A stretch of DNA of 64,000 nucleotides from Sphingomonas jaspsi DSM 18422 (GTDB lineage Bacteria; Pseudomonadota; Alphaproteobacteria; Sphingomonadales; Sphingomonadaceae): NCBI RefSeq assembly GCF_000585415.1, contig NZ_KK073876.1, positions 2,043,810 to 2,107,809 on the forward strand, given 5' to 3'. Of this stretch, positions 36,996-45,893 are shown one piece after another. Position 1 is the first letter of the stretch; each line of letters starts with the position of its first letter. The position numbers were made by a program, and so were the translations under genes. The notes under the pieces were generated by a model. That model saw only the letters and a list, made by a program, of their open reading frames with translations, was not told where the DNA came from and made no database searches.

Positions 36996-37739
36996 GTGAC
37001 ATCGAAGGCCAAGACCGGACTGCGAACATTGCCGGTCGTTGGCGGGCCGGACAATCCAGCGTCTTGGCGCCAGCTGCCGCAACGGGCATTTTATTATGCC
37101 ATAACATGGCCCTTCCTGCTGAAGAGCCTGAGCGGCGGATCGCCCGCAGATCGCAAGCGGCTGATCGAGCGACTGGCGCTTCCGGCGGAATCGCTGCCCA
37201 ATCTCGGCGGCTGGAAGGCTGATTCCCTGTTCCTCAACCGCATCATCGACTGGGTCGAGGCGCTTCAGCCGAAGAGTGTCGTCGAACTGGGTGCCGGCGC
37301 TTCGACCCTAGTCACGGCGCGGGCGCTGTCCCGCAACGGGGGCGGCTCCCTAATCAGCTTCGACCAGCATGCGCCGTTCGTCGAGGCGACACGCCAATGG
37401 CTGGCCGAAAATGGCATCGAGTCCGACTTGCGTCATGCGCCGCTGGTGCGCACGTCATCGACATGGCCCGGCCCCTGGTACGACCTGCACGACCTGCCCG
37501 ACCAAATCGACCTATTGATCGTCGACGGACCGCCGTGGAGCCTCCATCCCTATGTGCGCGGCCAGGCCGAAGTCCTGTTCGACCGCATTCCCGTCGGCGG
37601 TGCGATTCTGCTCGACGACGCCTTCCGGCCGGGCGAGCGGATCATCGCGTCGCGCTGGAAAAAGGCGTGGCCGAATTTCGACTTTACGCTGCTGCCCGGC
37701 GGCGCGAAAGGCACGCTGCAGGGCGTTCGTCGCCGCTAA
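36996..37739 (+). CDS. Class I SAM-dependent methyltransferase
   Basis: 247 residues from GTG 36996, which has a good ribosome site (GGAGGG) about 9 bases upstream; an in-frame ATG at 36960 lies before that site. SAM-binding motif VVELGAGASTLVTARAL, then SFDQHAPF and DLLIVDGPPW (motif II/III) and ILLDDAFRPGE. The pattern fits the group of O-methyltransferase-like proteins with a Rossmann fold; the substrate is unknown. It is convergent with dnaB, only six bases apart. Confidence 0.78.
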   Translation: MTSKAKTGLRTLPVVGGPDNPASWRQLPQRAFYYAITWPFLLKSLSGGSPADRKRLIERLALPAESLPNLGGWKADSLFLNRIIDWVEALQPKSVVELGAGASTLVTARALSRNGGGSLISFDQHAPFVEATRQWLAENGIESDLRHAPLVRTSSTWPGPWYDLHDLPDQIDLLIVDGPPWSLHPYVRGQAEVLFDRIPVGGAILLDDAFRPGERIIASRWKKAWPNFDFTLLPGGAKGTLQGVRRR

Positions 37740-37745
37740 CCGATC

Positions 37746-39242
37746 CTAGCCGCGCATCTCCGGCAGATAATCGCTGTCGATCGCGTCGCTGAACTTGGTG
37801 ATGCGGGCATCGAAGCGCATGCGGACGGTGCCGGTGGCCCCGTGCCGCTGCTTGGCGACGATGAGGTCGGCGCGGCCGTAGATGCGCTGCATCTCTTCCT
37901 GCCAGGTGGCGAAGTCGGGGTGGTCCTCTTCCGGCTTCTTCGCGGCGAGATAATAGTCGCCGCGGAACACGAACCACACCATGTCGGCGTCCTGTTCGAT
38001 CGAGCCCGATTCACGAAGGTCGCTGAGCTGGGGCCTCTTGTCCTCGCGCTGTTCGACGGCACGGCTGAGCTGCGACAGCGCCATCACCGGCAGGTCGAGT
38101 TCTTTCGCCAGCTGCTTGAGGCCGCGGCTGATTTCGGAGATTTCCTGCACGCGGTTGTCGCCCGCGCTGCCCTTGCCGGTGCCCTGCAGCAGCTGGAGAT
38201 AGTCGACCACGACGAAGCCGATGCCCTTCTGCCGCTTCAGCCGCCGCGCGCGGGCGCGCAAGCTGGCGATGGTCAGGCCCGGCGTATCGTCGATGTAGAG
38301 CGGCAGGTTGGCGAGTTCGCCCGAGGCGCGGGCGAGCTGGCGGAATTCCTGCTGGCTGATCTTGCCCATGCGCAAATTTTCGGAGGAGATGCCCGACTGT
38401 TCGGCCAGGATACGCGTCGCCAGCTGGTCGGCCGACATTTCCAGGCTGAAGAAGGCGGTCGGCGCGCCCGCCGACTTGGACGGTTCGATCCCGTCCTCCA
38501 TGTCGCGGACGTAACGCTGGGCGGCGGCGAAGGCCATGTTGGTGGCGAGCGAGGTCTTGCCCATGCCCGGACGGCCGGCAAGGACGATGAGATCGCTTTT
38601 GTGCAGGCCGCCGATCTTGGCGTTGACGCCGTCGAGGCCGGTGGTGACGCCCGACAGATGGCCGCCGGAATTGAGCGCCTTTTCCGCCTGTTCGAGCGCG
38701 AGACGGGTGGCCTCGCCGAAGCTTTTGACCTTGCCCTCGTTGCCGCCCTCTTCGGCGACGCGATACAGTTCGCTCTCGGCTTTTTCGATCTGGGACAGCG
38801 GGGCGACGTCCTCCGACGTGTCGAGCGCCCCTTCGACCAGGTCGCGGCCGACGCCCACGAGCGCACGGAGCAGCGCCAGGTCGTAGATCTGCTGGGCGAA
38901 ATCGCGCGCGCCGATGACCGCCGCGCCGGAGCCGGTCAGCTGGGCCAAATAAGCCGCCCCACCCACTTCCTTCATGGCCTCGTCATCGCTGAACAGCGGG
39001 CGCAGCGTGACCGGGTTGGCGACCATATTCTTGTCGGTCATGCGCAGGATGGATTCGTAGATCCGGCCATGCAGCGGTTCGAAGAAATGGTGCGGCTTGA
39101 GCCGGATTTGGACGTCTTCGACCAGCCGGTTGTCGATCATCAACGCGCCCAGCAGCGCCGCCTCCGCTTCGATATTCTGCGGGAGCTTCTGCGGTTCCGG
39201 GGTCGCGGCCCCGGACTCATTGATTCGAACGACTTCGGCCAT
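37746..39242 (-). CDS. dnaB: Replicative DNA helicase
   Basis: Hexameric 5'-3' helicase that unwinds DNA at the replication fork and loads with DnaC/DnaA systems. 498 residues. N-terminal domain begins PQNIEAEAALLGALMID; the RecA-like motor shows Walker A GRPGMGKTSLA, Walker B FVVVDYLQLL and the DnaB motif LSQLSRAVEQREDKRP, then LRESGSIEQDAD. ATG 39242 starts MAEVVRINESG; twelve more codons upstream are open but unlike the family. A palindrome lies in its leader (39265-39282). Confidence 0.97.
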   Translation of the reverse strand: MAEVVRINESGAATPEPQKLPQNIEAEAALLGALMIDNRLVEDVQIRLKPHHFFEPLHGRIYESILRMTDKNMVANPVTLRPLFSDDEAMKEVGGAAYLAQLTGSGAAVIGARDFAQQIYDLALLRALVGVGRDLVEGALDTSEDVAPLSQIEKAESELYRVAEEGGNEGKVKSFGEATRLALEQAEKALNSGGHLSGVTTGLDGVNAKIGGLHKSDLIVLAGRPGMGKTSLATNMAFAAAQRYVRDMEDGIEPSKSAGAPTAFFSLEMSADQLATRILAEQSGISSENLRMGKISQQEFRQLARASGELANLPLYIDDTPGLTIASLRARARRLKRQKGIGFVVVDYLQLLQGTGKGSAGDNRVQEISEISRGLKQLAKELDLPVMALSQLSRAVEQREDKRPQLSDLRESGSIEQDADMVWFVFRGDYYLAAKKPEEDHPDFATWQEEMQRIYGRADLIVAKQRHGATGTVRMRFDARITKFSDAIDSDYLPEMRG

Positions 39243-39264
39243 GCCGTCTGCTATTCCTTCGCGG

Positions 39265-39282
39265 GCGGGTGATGTCACCCGC
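39265..39282. promoter_or_regulatory. Palindrome GCGGGTGA-TG-TCACCCGC upstream of dnaB
   Basis: Eight-base arms with a two-base centre, perfect reverse complements, located 23-40 bases before the dnaB ATG. The short centre makes it a poor RNA hairpin but a good protein-binding palindrome. It could be an operator for dnaB. Inferred from symmetry only. Confidence 0.5.
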
Positions 39283-39318
39283 GCAAATGTGTCACAGGGC
39301 GAACAAAGCTAGCACGTT

Positions 39319-39381
39319 TGTGGATAGTTTTGGGAGCGAATTTGCCGCCCCCTTGGATGGTCGACGGTCGATCCATCCACA
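39319..39381. promoter_or_regulatory. DnaA-box-like sites and a hairpin between dnaB and dcd
   Basis: TGTGGATAG (39319-39327) and CCATCCACA (39373-39381) are eight and seven of nine matches to the DnaA box (TGTGGATAA and TTATCCACA). Between them an interrupted inverted repeat TGGATGG-TCGA...TCGA-T-CCATCCA (39354-39379, eleven pairs with one bulge) is present. The sites lie in the 191-base region between the divergent dnaB and dcd genes. Whether DnaA binds is not known. Confidence 0.35.
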
Positions 39382-39433
39382 GAAAATCGTGAGGCCGATT
39401 GAAGGCAGAGCCCCGCCCCGCTAGCCCATCCCC

Positions 39434-39988
39434 ATGAGCATTCTTTCCGACCGCTGGATTCGCGAACAGGCCCTCAACCACGGCATGATCGAACCGTTCG
39501 TCGAGGCGCAGCGGCGTGATGGCTGCATCAGCTATGGCCTGTCGTCCTACGGCTACGACGCGCGCGTCGCGGACGAGTTCAAGATTTTTACCAATGTCGA
39601 CAGCGCGGTGGTCGATCCCAAGGATTTCGCCGCGAACAGCTTCGTCGATCGCCAGACCGACGTCTGCATCATCCCGCCCAACAGCTTCGCGCTGGCGCGG
39701 ACGGTCGAATATTTCCGGGTGCCCGAAGACGTGCTGGTCATCTGCCTCGGCAAATCGACCTATGCGCGGTGCGGGATCATCGTGAACGTGACCCCGCTGG
39801 AGCCCGGCTGGGAAGGCCATGTGACGCTGGAATTTTCCAACACCACGCCGCTGCCCGCCAAGATCTACGCCAACGAAGGCGCGTGCCAGTTCCTGTTCCT
39901 GCAGGGGAATGAGCGGTGCGAAACCAGCTACAAGGACCGCGCCGGCAAATATATGGGCCAGAAAGGCGTAACCTTACCCCGTCTCTAA
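39434..39988 (+). CDS. dcd: dCTP deaminase
   Basis: Deaminates dCTP to dUTP, the usual route to dTTP in bacteria. 184 residues, trimeric family. Conserved stretches: [26 protein letters not shown], the active-site [22 protein letters not shown] (Ser, Arg and Glu of the catalytic pocket) and [21 protein letters not shown]-free, standard Dcd. A terminator follows. It is divergent from dnaB. Confidence 0.97.
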   Translation: MSILSDRWIREQALNHGMIEPFVEAQRRDGCISYGLSSYGYDARVADEFKIFTNVDSAVVDPKDFAANSFVDRQTDVCIIPPNSFALARTVEYFRVPEDVLVICLGKSTYARCGIIVNVTPLEPGWEGHVTLEFSNTTPLPAKIYANEGACQFLFLQGNERCETSYKDRAGKYMGQKGVTLPRL

Positions 39989-39992
39989 CGAA

Positions 39993-40020
39993 AAGCCCCG
40001 GCGCAAACCGGGGCTTCTGC
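39993..40020. terminator. Rho-independent terminator between dcd and a convergent small gene
   Basis: AAGCCCCGG pairs with CCGGGGCTT (nine pairs) around CGCAAA, followed by CTGCG on the plus strand and TTTTCG on the minus strand. The A-flank (AAAAG) supplies the T-run for transcripts from the minus-strand gene at 40041-40217, so it can serve both directions. Confidence 0.75.
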
Positions 40021-40040
40021 GTCATTGGTGAGACAGCGCC

Positions 40041-40217
40041 TCAGGTCGCGTCGTGTACCTCGGCCATCGGCCCATTCTTCTTGATCGAGTCGATCGCATT
40101 TTGGGCGGATGCCTTGGTCTTGTAGGTTTCCGTCCAGAAGATCTTTTCGCCGTTATATTCGAAGCTGGCGATATATTCGCCGTTCGACGAATTCTTGATC
40201 ACGAACTTATGGGCCAT
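40041..40217 (-). CDS. DUF1508 (YegP-like) small protein
   Basis: 58 residues from ATG 40217: starts MAHKFVIKNSSNGEYIASFE and continues with KTKASAQNAIDSIKKNG, the single DUF1508 repeat (a small alpha/beta fold found in tandem in E. coli YegP). Function unknown. It has a ribosome site GGAGA-like (GGGGAGACCTGACC) upstream and shares a terminator with dcd. The ORF is short but the family match is clear. Confidence 0.85.
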   Translation of the reverse strand: MAHKFVIKNSSNGEYIASFEYNGEKIFWTETYKTKASAQNAIDSIKKNGPMAEVHDAT

Positions 40218-40272
40218 GGTCAGGTCTCCCCATTGGTGAGGAGGCCAGCCTAGCCGTCAACTGCCGAGTCGC

Positions 40273-40881
40273 CTACCCGCCATTCTTCATCTGTTGTTCG
40301 CTGTCGCCGAGCAGCTTGGACTGGCCGCCGATGATGATATCGCACCAGTCGGCAAAGGCCTTGGCGATGGTCTGGACCAGCTTCTTCAGGTCGCCGTCCT
40401 TCAGCAGGCCATCGTCGCCGAACTTGTCGTCGCCGACCTGGCCCAGATAGGCTTCGGGCTGCTGCATCACCGGCATGTCGAGAAATACGCAGCATTGGCG
40501 CAGCGCATGGTTGGCCAGCGCGCCGCCGAGCGCGCCGGGCGATACGGTGATGATGGCAGCAGGCTTCTTGGCCCAGGCGCTGCCGCCGTAGGGTCGCGAA
40601 CCGACGTCGATGGCGTTCTTCAGCGCACCGGGCATCGACCGATTATATTCAGGCGTCACGAACAGCACCCCGTCAGCCCCCTTCACCGCATCGCGGAAGC
40701 TGGACCATGCCGCGGGACGGTCATCGCCGTCGAGGTCGGGATTGTAGAGCGGCAGGTCGCCGATCTCGACGATTTCGCAGTCAAGCCGGTCGTGAAGCGC
40801 GCAGAGCGAACGCGCGACCTTGCGATTGATGGAACCGTCGCGCAGCGAGCCGACGATGATTGCGATCTTGTGATTTGCCAT
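40273..40881 (-). CDS. NADPH-dependent FMN reductase
   Basis: 202-residue flavodoxin-like reductase of the NAD(P)H-dependent FMN/quinone (ArsH/ChrR/SsuE-like) family. FMN phosphate-binding loop GSLRDGSINRKVARSL, ribityl contact TPEYNRSMPGALKNAID and SPGALGG. It reduces flavins, quinones, azo compounds or chromate; the physiological substrate is not known. ATG 40881 is preferred over the start three codons earlier. Confidence 0.85.
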   Translation of the reverse strand: MANHKIAIIVGSLRDGSINRKVARSLCALHDRLDCEIVEIGDLPLYNPDLDGDDRPAAWSSFRDAVKGADGVLFVTPEYNRSMPGALKNAIDVGSRPYGGSAWAKKPAAIITVSPGALGGALANHALRQCCVFLDMPVMQQPEAYLGQVGDDKFGDDGLLKDGDLKKLVQTIAKAFADWCDIIIGGQSKLLGDSEQQMKNGG

Positions 40882-40959
40882 ACTGCGCAAATGCCTGAGC
40901 GCAGCTTTGGTTGCCGTCCGGCGCGAAACCCCTTTGCGCGCCGGACGATGTGCGGGCGA

Positions 40960-41178
40960 TCAGCGCGATGCTTCCTCGACCTGTTCCCACTGCTTCTTGG
41001 TGAAGCAGACCCGCTGTTCCAGCCGCGAGCCGGTGCGCGGCAGATATTTGCAGATCTTGCGGTCTTCCTTGGCCGGCTTGACCTGCTCCGTCTGTTCCTT
41101 GTCGTCCTGCGCATAGGCATTGGCGGGCACCGCAACCAGCAGCGAGACGGCAAGGGTCGAAAAGGCGATGGATTTCAT
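40960..41178 (-). CDS. Small secreted protein with TGSR motif
   Basis: 72 residues from ATG 41178, with a strong ribosome site (GAGGAGGAATTT-ATG). Signal peptide IAFSTLAVSLLVAVPANAYA, then a charged linker and a C-terminal motif CKYLPRTGSRLEQRVCFTKKQW. The pattern Cys-x4-5-TGSR-x6-Cys-x3-QW recurs in small sphingomonad secreted proteins of unknown role. The two cysteines probably form a disulfide bridge. Function not recognised. Confidence 0.7.
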   Translation of the reverse strand: MKSIAFSTLAVSLLVAVPANAYAQDDKEQTEQVKPAKEDRKICKYLPRTGSRLEQRVCFTKKQWEQVEEASR

Positions 41179-41285
41179 AAATTCCTCCTCGACATCCCGT
41201 GCCGAAGAAGATCGTCCATCCCGCTGGTCCGCGCCAGATACCGTTCGTCGAACCGCAGAGGCCCGGCGCATGTTGGTCGATCAGA

Positions 41286-43514
41286 TCAGCGCTTCTTGCT
41301 GCCTTGGTGGCGGATGTTGGCCGGGCGACCCCGACGCTGGGTGGTCGGCGGACGACGCGTCCGGTCGCGGCGCGGGCCGGCGTAGCGACCTTCGGGCAGT
41401 TCGAAGCGGAGGGCGCCGGAGGCCGGGTTAGCTTCGGCCAGTTTGAGCTCCAGCTTCTGGCCCATACGGTAAGTCTCGCCGGTCTCGTCGCCGATCAGCG
41501 ACTGACTGGCCTCGTCGTAGCGAAAATATTCGTTGCCGAGGATCGCGGCCGGGACGAGGCCGTCGCCGCCCAAATCCGCGACCGTTGCGAAGAAACCGAA
41601 CGGCTGCACGCCGGTGATCCGGCAGCGCAGGATCTGGCCGACCTTGTCCGCCAGGAACGCCGCGACGTAGCGGTCGATCGTCTCCCGCTCCGCCTCCATC
41701 GCGCGCCGTTCGAGGGTGGAAATGAGTTCGCCGATCTCCGAGAAGCTGGTTGCGTCCTCGGGTGGCAGGCCGCCGTCGCCGAGGCCGTAGGCGCTGACCA
41801 GCGAGCGGTGGACGAGCAGGTCCGCATAGCGGCGGATAGGCGAAGTAAAGTGCGCATAGCTCGCCAGCGACAGCCCGAAGTGGCCGAGCGTGTCGGGCGA
41901 ATAGCGCGCCTGCATCTGCGTGCGCAGCAGCTGCTCCATGATTTCGGGCCGCGCCTCATGATCCTTGCCGATGCGTTCGATGATGCGGTTGAAGGTCGCC
42001 GGGCGAACGACCTGGCCGAGCGCAAATTCGACGTCGAAGGTGGCGAGATAGTCCTTCAGCGCCACCAGTTTCTCGCGGCCCGGACCCTCGTGGACACGGT
42101 ACATGACCGGCGCCTTCTTCTTTTCCAGCGCCTTGGCTGCCGCGACGTTGGCGGCGATCATATAATCCTCGACCAGCCGGTGCGCATCGAGCCGCTCGCG
42201 CGGCGCGACCGACAGGATGCGGCCCTTTTCGTCGAGCACCACGCGGCGCTCTGGCAGGTCTAGCTCGAGCGGTTCGCGCTTTTCGCGCGCAGCCAGCAGG
42301 GCGCGCCAGCATTCCCACAGCGGCTTCAGGGCTTTTTCGACGAGCTCGCCCTCGACCCTGCCAGGTTCGCCATCGACGGCGGCCTGCGCATTCTCGTATG
42401 CAATGTTTGCCGCGACGCAAATCTTGGCGCGCGAGAATCGCCAGCTTTTGAGCGCGCCGTCCTTGCCGACATGAAGATGGCAGGCCAGCGCCGCGCGGGG
42501 TTCGCCCTGCTTCAACGAGCAGATCTCGGACGAAAGCTCGTGCGGCAGCATCGGCACGACGCGGTCGGGGAAATAGACGCTGTTGCCGCGAGCCCGCGCC
42601 TCCTTGTCGAGCGCGCTGCCGGGGCGGACGTAGAAGCTGACGTCGGCGATGGCGACGATCGCATCCCAGCCGTCGCCGTCCTCGCGCGGGGCGGCCCAGA
42701 TCGCATCGTCATGGTCGCGCGCGTCCTCCGGGTCGATGGCGACGATCGGGAGATGCGTCAGGTCTTCGCGCGTTCCGAGCGGTTGCTGCGATACTTTCTT
42801 CGCTTCGGCGATGGCTTCGTCGCGGAAAGCGTCGCGCAGGCCGTGCTTGTGGATGGCGATGAGGCTGAAGCTGCGCGGGGCGAAGGGGTCGCCAAGAATG
42901 GCGTCGACGCGGGCGCTGACCTTGGGCGGGCGGCCCGAGGGTTCGGCGAGGACGAGGTCGCCGACCTCTGCACCCTTCAGGTCGGAAATCGGCAGTTCGC
43001 GCCGCTCGCGCTTGTCGACGGGGGTGAGGTAATGCTTGTCCCCTTCCCGCCGCACCACGCCGAGGATCATCGCGGCGCTGCGCTCCAGCTTCTTCATCAC
43101 CGTCGCGACATGGCCCTTCCCGCGCTCTTCGGTGCGGGCGAGGATGCGGTCGTTGAGGGTGAGCGCGCTGCGCCGCCCGCGTTCGAGGACGCGCAGGCGC
43201 GGTGGCGGCGTGTCGGCGTGCCAGCTTTCCGGCGTCGCCCAGACCTCGCCATCGTCGGTCGAGACGACGCGGAGCACGGTGACCTTGGGGACGCCGCCCA
43301 TCTTGTGGAAGGCACGGCCGGGGGCGCTGTCGATCAGCCCTTCGTCGGCCATGTCTTTGAGCAGCGCCTTGAGCGCGATCTTCTCATTACCCTTGAGGCC
43401 GAAGGCGCGCGCAATCTCGCGCTTGCCCGCGGGCTGGTCGCTGCTGGCGATGAAGTCGAGGACCTGTTTGGCGGTCGGCAGGCCCGGCTTGGGCCGATTG
43501 GTGGGGCGTTTCAC
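41286..43514 (-). CDS. rnr: Ribonuclease R
   Basis: Processive 3'-5' exoribonuclease that degrades structured RNA. 742 residues: N-terminal winged-helix segment, cold-shock OB folds, the RNB catalytic domain with the metal-binding aspartates (VAIDPEDARDHDDAIWA), IADVSFYVRPGS and HFTSPIRRYADLLVHR, then an S1 domain (GVQPFGFFATVADLGGDG) and a basic C-terminal tail. The start overlaps the M28 peptidase stop by four bases (ATGA); it is the last gene of the operon EamA-peptidase-rnr. Confidence 0.96.
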   Translation of the reverse strand: MKRPTNRPKPGLPTAKQVLDFIASSDQPAGKREIARAFGLKGNEKIALKALLKDMADEGLIDSAPGRAFHKMGGVPKVTVLRVVSTDDGEVWATPESWHADTPPPRLRVLERGRRSALTLNDRILARTEERGKGHVATVMKKLERSAAMILGVVRREGDKHYLTPVDKRERRELPISDLKGAEVGDLVLAEPSGRPPKVSARVDAILGDPFAPRSFSLIAIHKHGLRDAFRDEAIAEAKKVSQQPLGTREDLTHLPIVAIDPEDARDHDDAIWAAPREDGDGWDAIVAIADVSFYVRPGSALDKEARARGNSVYFPDRVVPMLPHELSSEICSLKQGEPRAALACHLHVGKDGALKSWRFSRAKICVAANIAYENAQAAVDGEPGRVEGELVEKALKPLWECWRALLAAREKREPLELDLPERRVVLDEKGRILSVAPRERLDAHRLVEDYMIAANVAAAKALEKKKAPVMYRVHEGPGREKLVALKDYLATFDVEFALGQVVRPATFNRIIERIGKDHEARPEIMEQLLRTQMQARYSPDTLGHFGLSLASYAHFTSPIRRYADLLVHRSLVSAYGLGDGGLPPEDATSFSEIGELISTLERRAMEAERETIDRYVAAFLADKVGQILRCRITGVQPFGFFATVADLGGDGLVPAAILGNEYFRYDEASQSLIGDETGETYRMGQKLELKLAEANPASGALRFELPEGRYAGPRRDRTRRPPTTQRRGRPANIRHQGSKKR

Positions 43515-44902
43515 TCCTTGGGCTTTGCCACGACCGGCCGGTAAGCGCCACCCGGCACCGCGCTGGCGACCGGGCTTTCATAGCCGTCGGCGCTGACCGA
43601 GGAGACGCCGAACACCCAGTCGTCGACGCGGATGTGGAGCAAGACAGCTTTTCGGCATGGTTCTTTGAGTGAAGACGGATGGTAGGTCGCGATAGGGCAG
43701 GTTTCATCGACGGGTTTTTCGTACTGCCAATTCGCCGAATCCGTGCGACGCCAGCGAACAAGAAAGTGATCAGCCATGTTGGCGGAGGACCAATTAATCG
43801 TCGTATCCGTGCTCACGCCCCCCTCCACCGTCGGCTCCGGCGGCGGCGGGGCGCTGGCGATGGCGGCCAGCGCCGCGACGTTGAGGCGGGTGACTTTGCG
43901 GAGGTAGGGGAAGTCCATCGCCGCGACAGTGTCGCCATAAACAACGCCCTTTTCGGTGCGCAGGTCCTGGTGCTGCTGGTCGTAATTCTCGACCGCGACC
44001 GAAAGGCGGACGGCGGGGAAGCCGGCGTTCAAGAATTCCGTATGGTCGCCGCCTCGGCCGAAACGGTCGTTGCGCCACACCTGCATCACGTCGAGACCAA
44101 TCTCGGGGATGCGCTCGGCCAGACGGTCGAGGAAGCGGGAGATGTTGCGCGACGGGCTGTCATTCTCGCCGCCAAGGCTGCGGACGTCGGCGCGGATCTG
44201 GTCCCCGCCCTGCCAGCGCAGCCCTTCGGAAAAAACCCGGACGGTCTTGTCGTCGCACACACCGTCGCTGCCGCAGCTATTGCCGATGATGTCGTTGTTG
44301 AGATTGGCGATGACGTTCCACCTCTGCGCCGCCGCATAGTCCGCGAGGATCTTGCCGCCGTGGAGCCCCTGCTCTTCCCCGCTCAGCACGCCGTAGACGA
44401 TGGTTCCGGCGAATTTGAACTTCGACAGCACGCGAGCCGCCTCGATCGTCGCGGCGGTGCCGCTGCCGTCATCGTTGGCGCCCGGGGCGTCCCTGGTGAA
44501 ATCCATCGGATCGCTCACGCGGCTGTCGATGTGGCCGGTGATAATGACCATGTCGTTGGGCCGCTCGGTCCCGCGCTGGATGGCGACGATGTTGCAAACC
44601 TTGGTCGGGGTCGGGATGCGTTTGCCCGTGACCGTGTCGCAGGTGCGGATGGTTTCCAGCCCCAGCGTCCTAAACTCGCCTTCGGCATAATTCCACGCTG
44701 CGCCGATGCCGCGCTTGGGGTCGGTCTGCGACGATAGCGTGTGGCGGGTGCCGAAGCTCACCAGCTTTTCGACCGTCGCCTTCATCCGCGCCTCGTCGAC
44801 GAAGCGGGTGAGGCCGGTCAGCCGCTCGTCGACCGAGGTCGGCGGCGGGACGGCGGCGGCGGAGGTGGAGGCGAGGGCGAGAAGGAGGACTGCGCGCTTC
44901 AT
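43511..44902 (-). CDS. Secreted M28 family zinc aminopeptidase
   Basis: 463 residues with signal peptide (AVLLLALASTSAAAVP). Zinc ligands of the M28 family are in place: His (GHIDSR), Asp (GANDDGSG), catalytic Glu (GEEQGL), Asp (NNDIIG) and His (GDHTEF). After a proline hinge (PPPPEPTVE) a C-terminal, fibronectin-III-like domain follows. The DNA for that domain (43621-43800) has about 53% GC by hand count, lower than its surroundings. It is coupled to rnr downstream and to the EamA transporter upstream by four-base overlaps. It likely acts on peptides in the periplasm or outside the cell. Confidence 0.9.
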   Translation of the reverse strand: MKRAVLLLALASTSAAAVPPPTSVDERLTGLTRFVDEARMKATVEKLVSFGTRHTLSSQTDPKRGIGAAWNYAEGEFRTLGLETIRTCDTVTGKRIPTPTKVCNIVAIQRGTERPNDMVIITGHIDSRVSDPMDFTRDAPGANDDGSGTAATIEAARVLSKFKFAGTIVYGVLSGEEQGLHGGKILADYAAAQRWNVIANLNNDIIGNSCGSDGVCDDKTVRVFSEGLRWQGGDQIRADVRSLGGENDSPSRNISRFLDRLAERIPEIGLDVMQVWRNDRFGRGGDHTEFLNAGFPAVRLSVAVENYDQQHQDLRTEKGVVYGDTVAAMDFPYLRKVTRLNVAALAAIASAPPPPEPTVEGGVSTDTTINWSSANMADHFLVRWRRTDSANWQYEKPVDETCPIATYHPSSLKEPCRKAVLLHIRVDDWVFGVSSVSADGYESPVASAVPGGAYRPVVAKPKE

Positions 44903-45813
44903 TTCATCATCGTGGCACGAAGCCGGTGCTCGCGCCAGAGGATGACGAGGCCCGAGGCGATGATAATCGGCGCCCCAATCCAGGTCCAGTGCGAGGGCAG
45001 CTGGCCGAACTGCACGATCCCCAGGATCGTCGCCCAGACGAGCGAGGTATAGTCCATCGGCATGACCAGCGCGACCGGTGCGAACCGCAGCGCGGCGGTC
45101 AGCGTCAGCTGCGCAACCCCGCCGACAAGCGCCATCCCGCCGAGGATCGCGAAGGTGGTCGCGTCATGCGCGCTGCCGGCGAACGGCATGGCGAGACCCA
45201 GCGGCACGAGGCTCGACACCGCAAACCAGAAGGCAGTCGTCGCGGCGGCCTCGGTAGCCCCCAACCGGCGAATGACGATGGTGACGGCAGCGGTCAGCAA
45301 GGCCGCAACCATCGCCACCGCACCGCCCATCAACGGAATGTGCCCGCTGCCCGGCTGGACCACGACCAGCACGCCGACGAAGCCGACCAGCACCGCACCC
45401 CAGCGCCATTTGCCGGTCGGCTCGCCAAGCAGCAGCGCGGCGAGAATGACCGAGAAGATCGGCACCGAGAATCCGATGGCCGTGGCTTCTGCGAGCGGCA
45501 ACAATGCGAAGGACAGGAAATTCATGCCCATCGCTGTCAAACCGACCGCCATTCGGCTGACATGTGCCTTTACGCGCCTGGTCCTGAGCGACGCGAAGCC
45601 GGGTCCGAAGGCCACCCAGGCGGTTGCACAGAGCGCGGTGCCGATCTGTCGGTAGAACAGGCTTTCGATGACGTTGACGCCGCGCTGCGCCGCCAGCTTT
45701 ACCCCCGCGAACATCAGCGCGAGCAGCAGCGCCGTCACCAGCCGCAGCCCCATACCGAGCAGCGGCTGCTGTTCGACCGGCTTGTCGGTATCGTATCGCG
45801 CGGTGTCGGCCAT
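44899..45813 (-). CDS. DMT superfamily (EamA) transporter
   Basis: 304 residues with ten predicted membrane helices arranged as two EamA halves (LLLALMFAGVKLAAQRGVN in the first and the repeat with SVPIFSVILAALLLGE, then VALVMPMDYTSLVWATILG in the second). It probably exports or imports amino acids, nucleosides or other small metabolites; the substrate is unknown. The start at 45813 begins MADTARYD. It is first in the operon with the M28 peptidase and RNase R (ATGA overlap at 44899-44902). Confidence 0.87.
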   Translation of the reverse strand: MADTARYDTDKPVEQQPLLGMGLRLVTALLLALMFAGVKLAAQRGVNVIESLFYRQIGTALCATAWVAFGPGFASLRTRRVKAHVSRMAVGLTAMGMNFLSFALLPLAEATAIGFSVPIFSVILAALLLGEPTGKWRWGAVLVGFVGVLVVVQPGSGHIPLMGGAVAMVAALLTAAVTIVIRRLGATEAAATTAFWFAVSSLVPLGLAMPFAGSAHDATTFAILGGMALVGGVAQLTLTAALRFAPVALVMPMDYTSLVWATILGIVQFGQLPSHWTWIGAPIIIASGLVILWREHRLRATMMK

Positions 45814-45893
45814 CGGCGAGCGGCCTAGCAGCTTCGACCGGCGGCGGTAAGGGGCCATTGTGTTAGCTTAGCAATACACTTAAATTGCGCGGC

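Noticed and set aside
37842..39272. Plus-strand open frame of 476 codons opposite dnaB
   Set aside because: Mirror of dnaB codons, low-complexity Arg/Leu/Asp-rich translation, no ribosome site, no recognisable domain.
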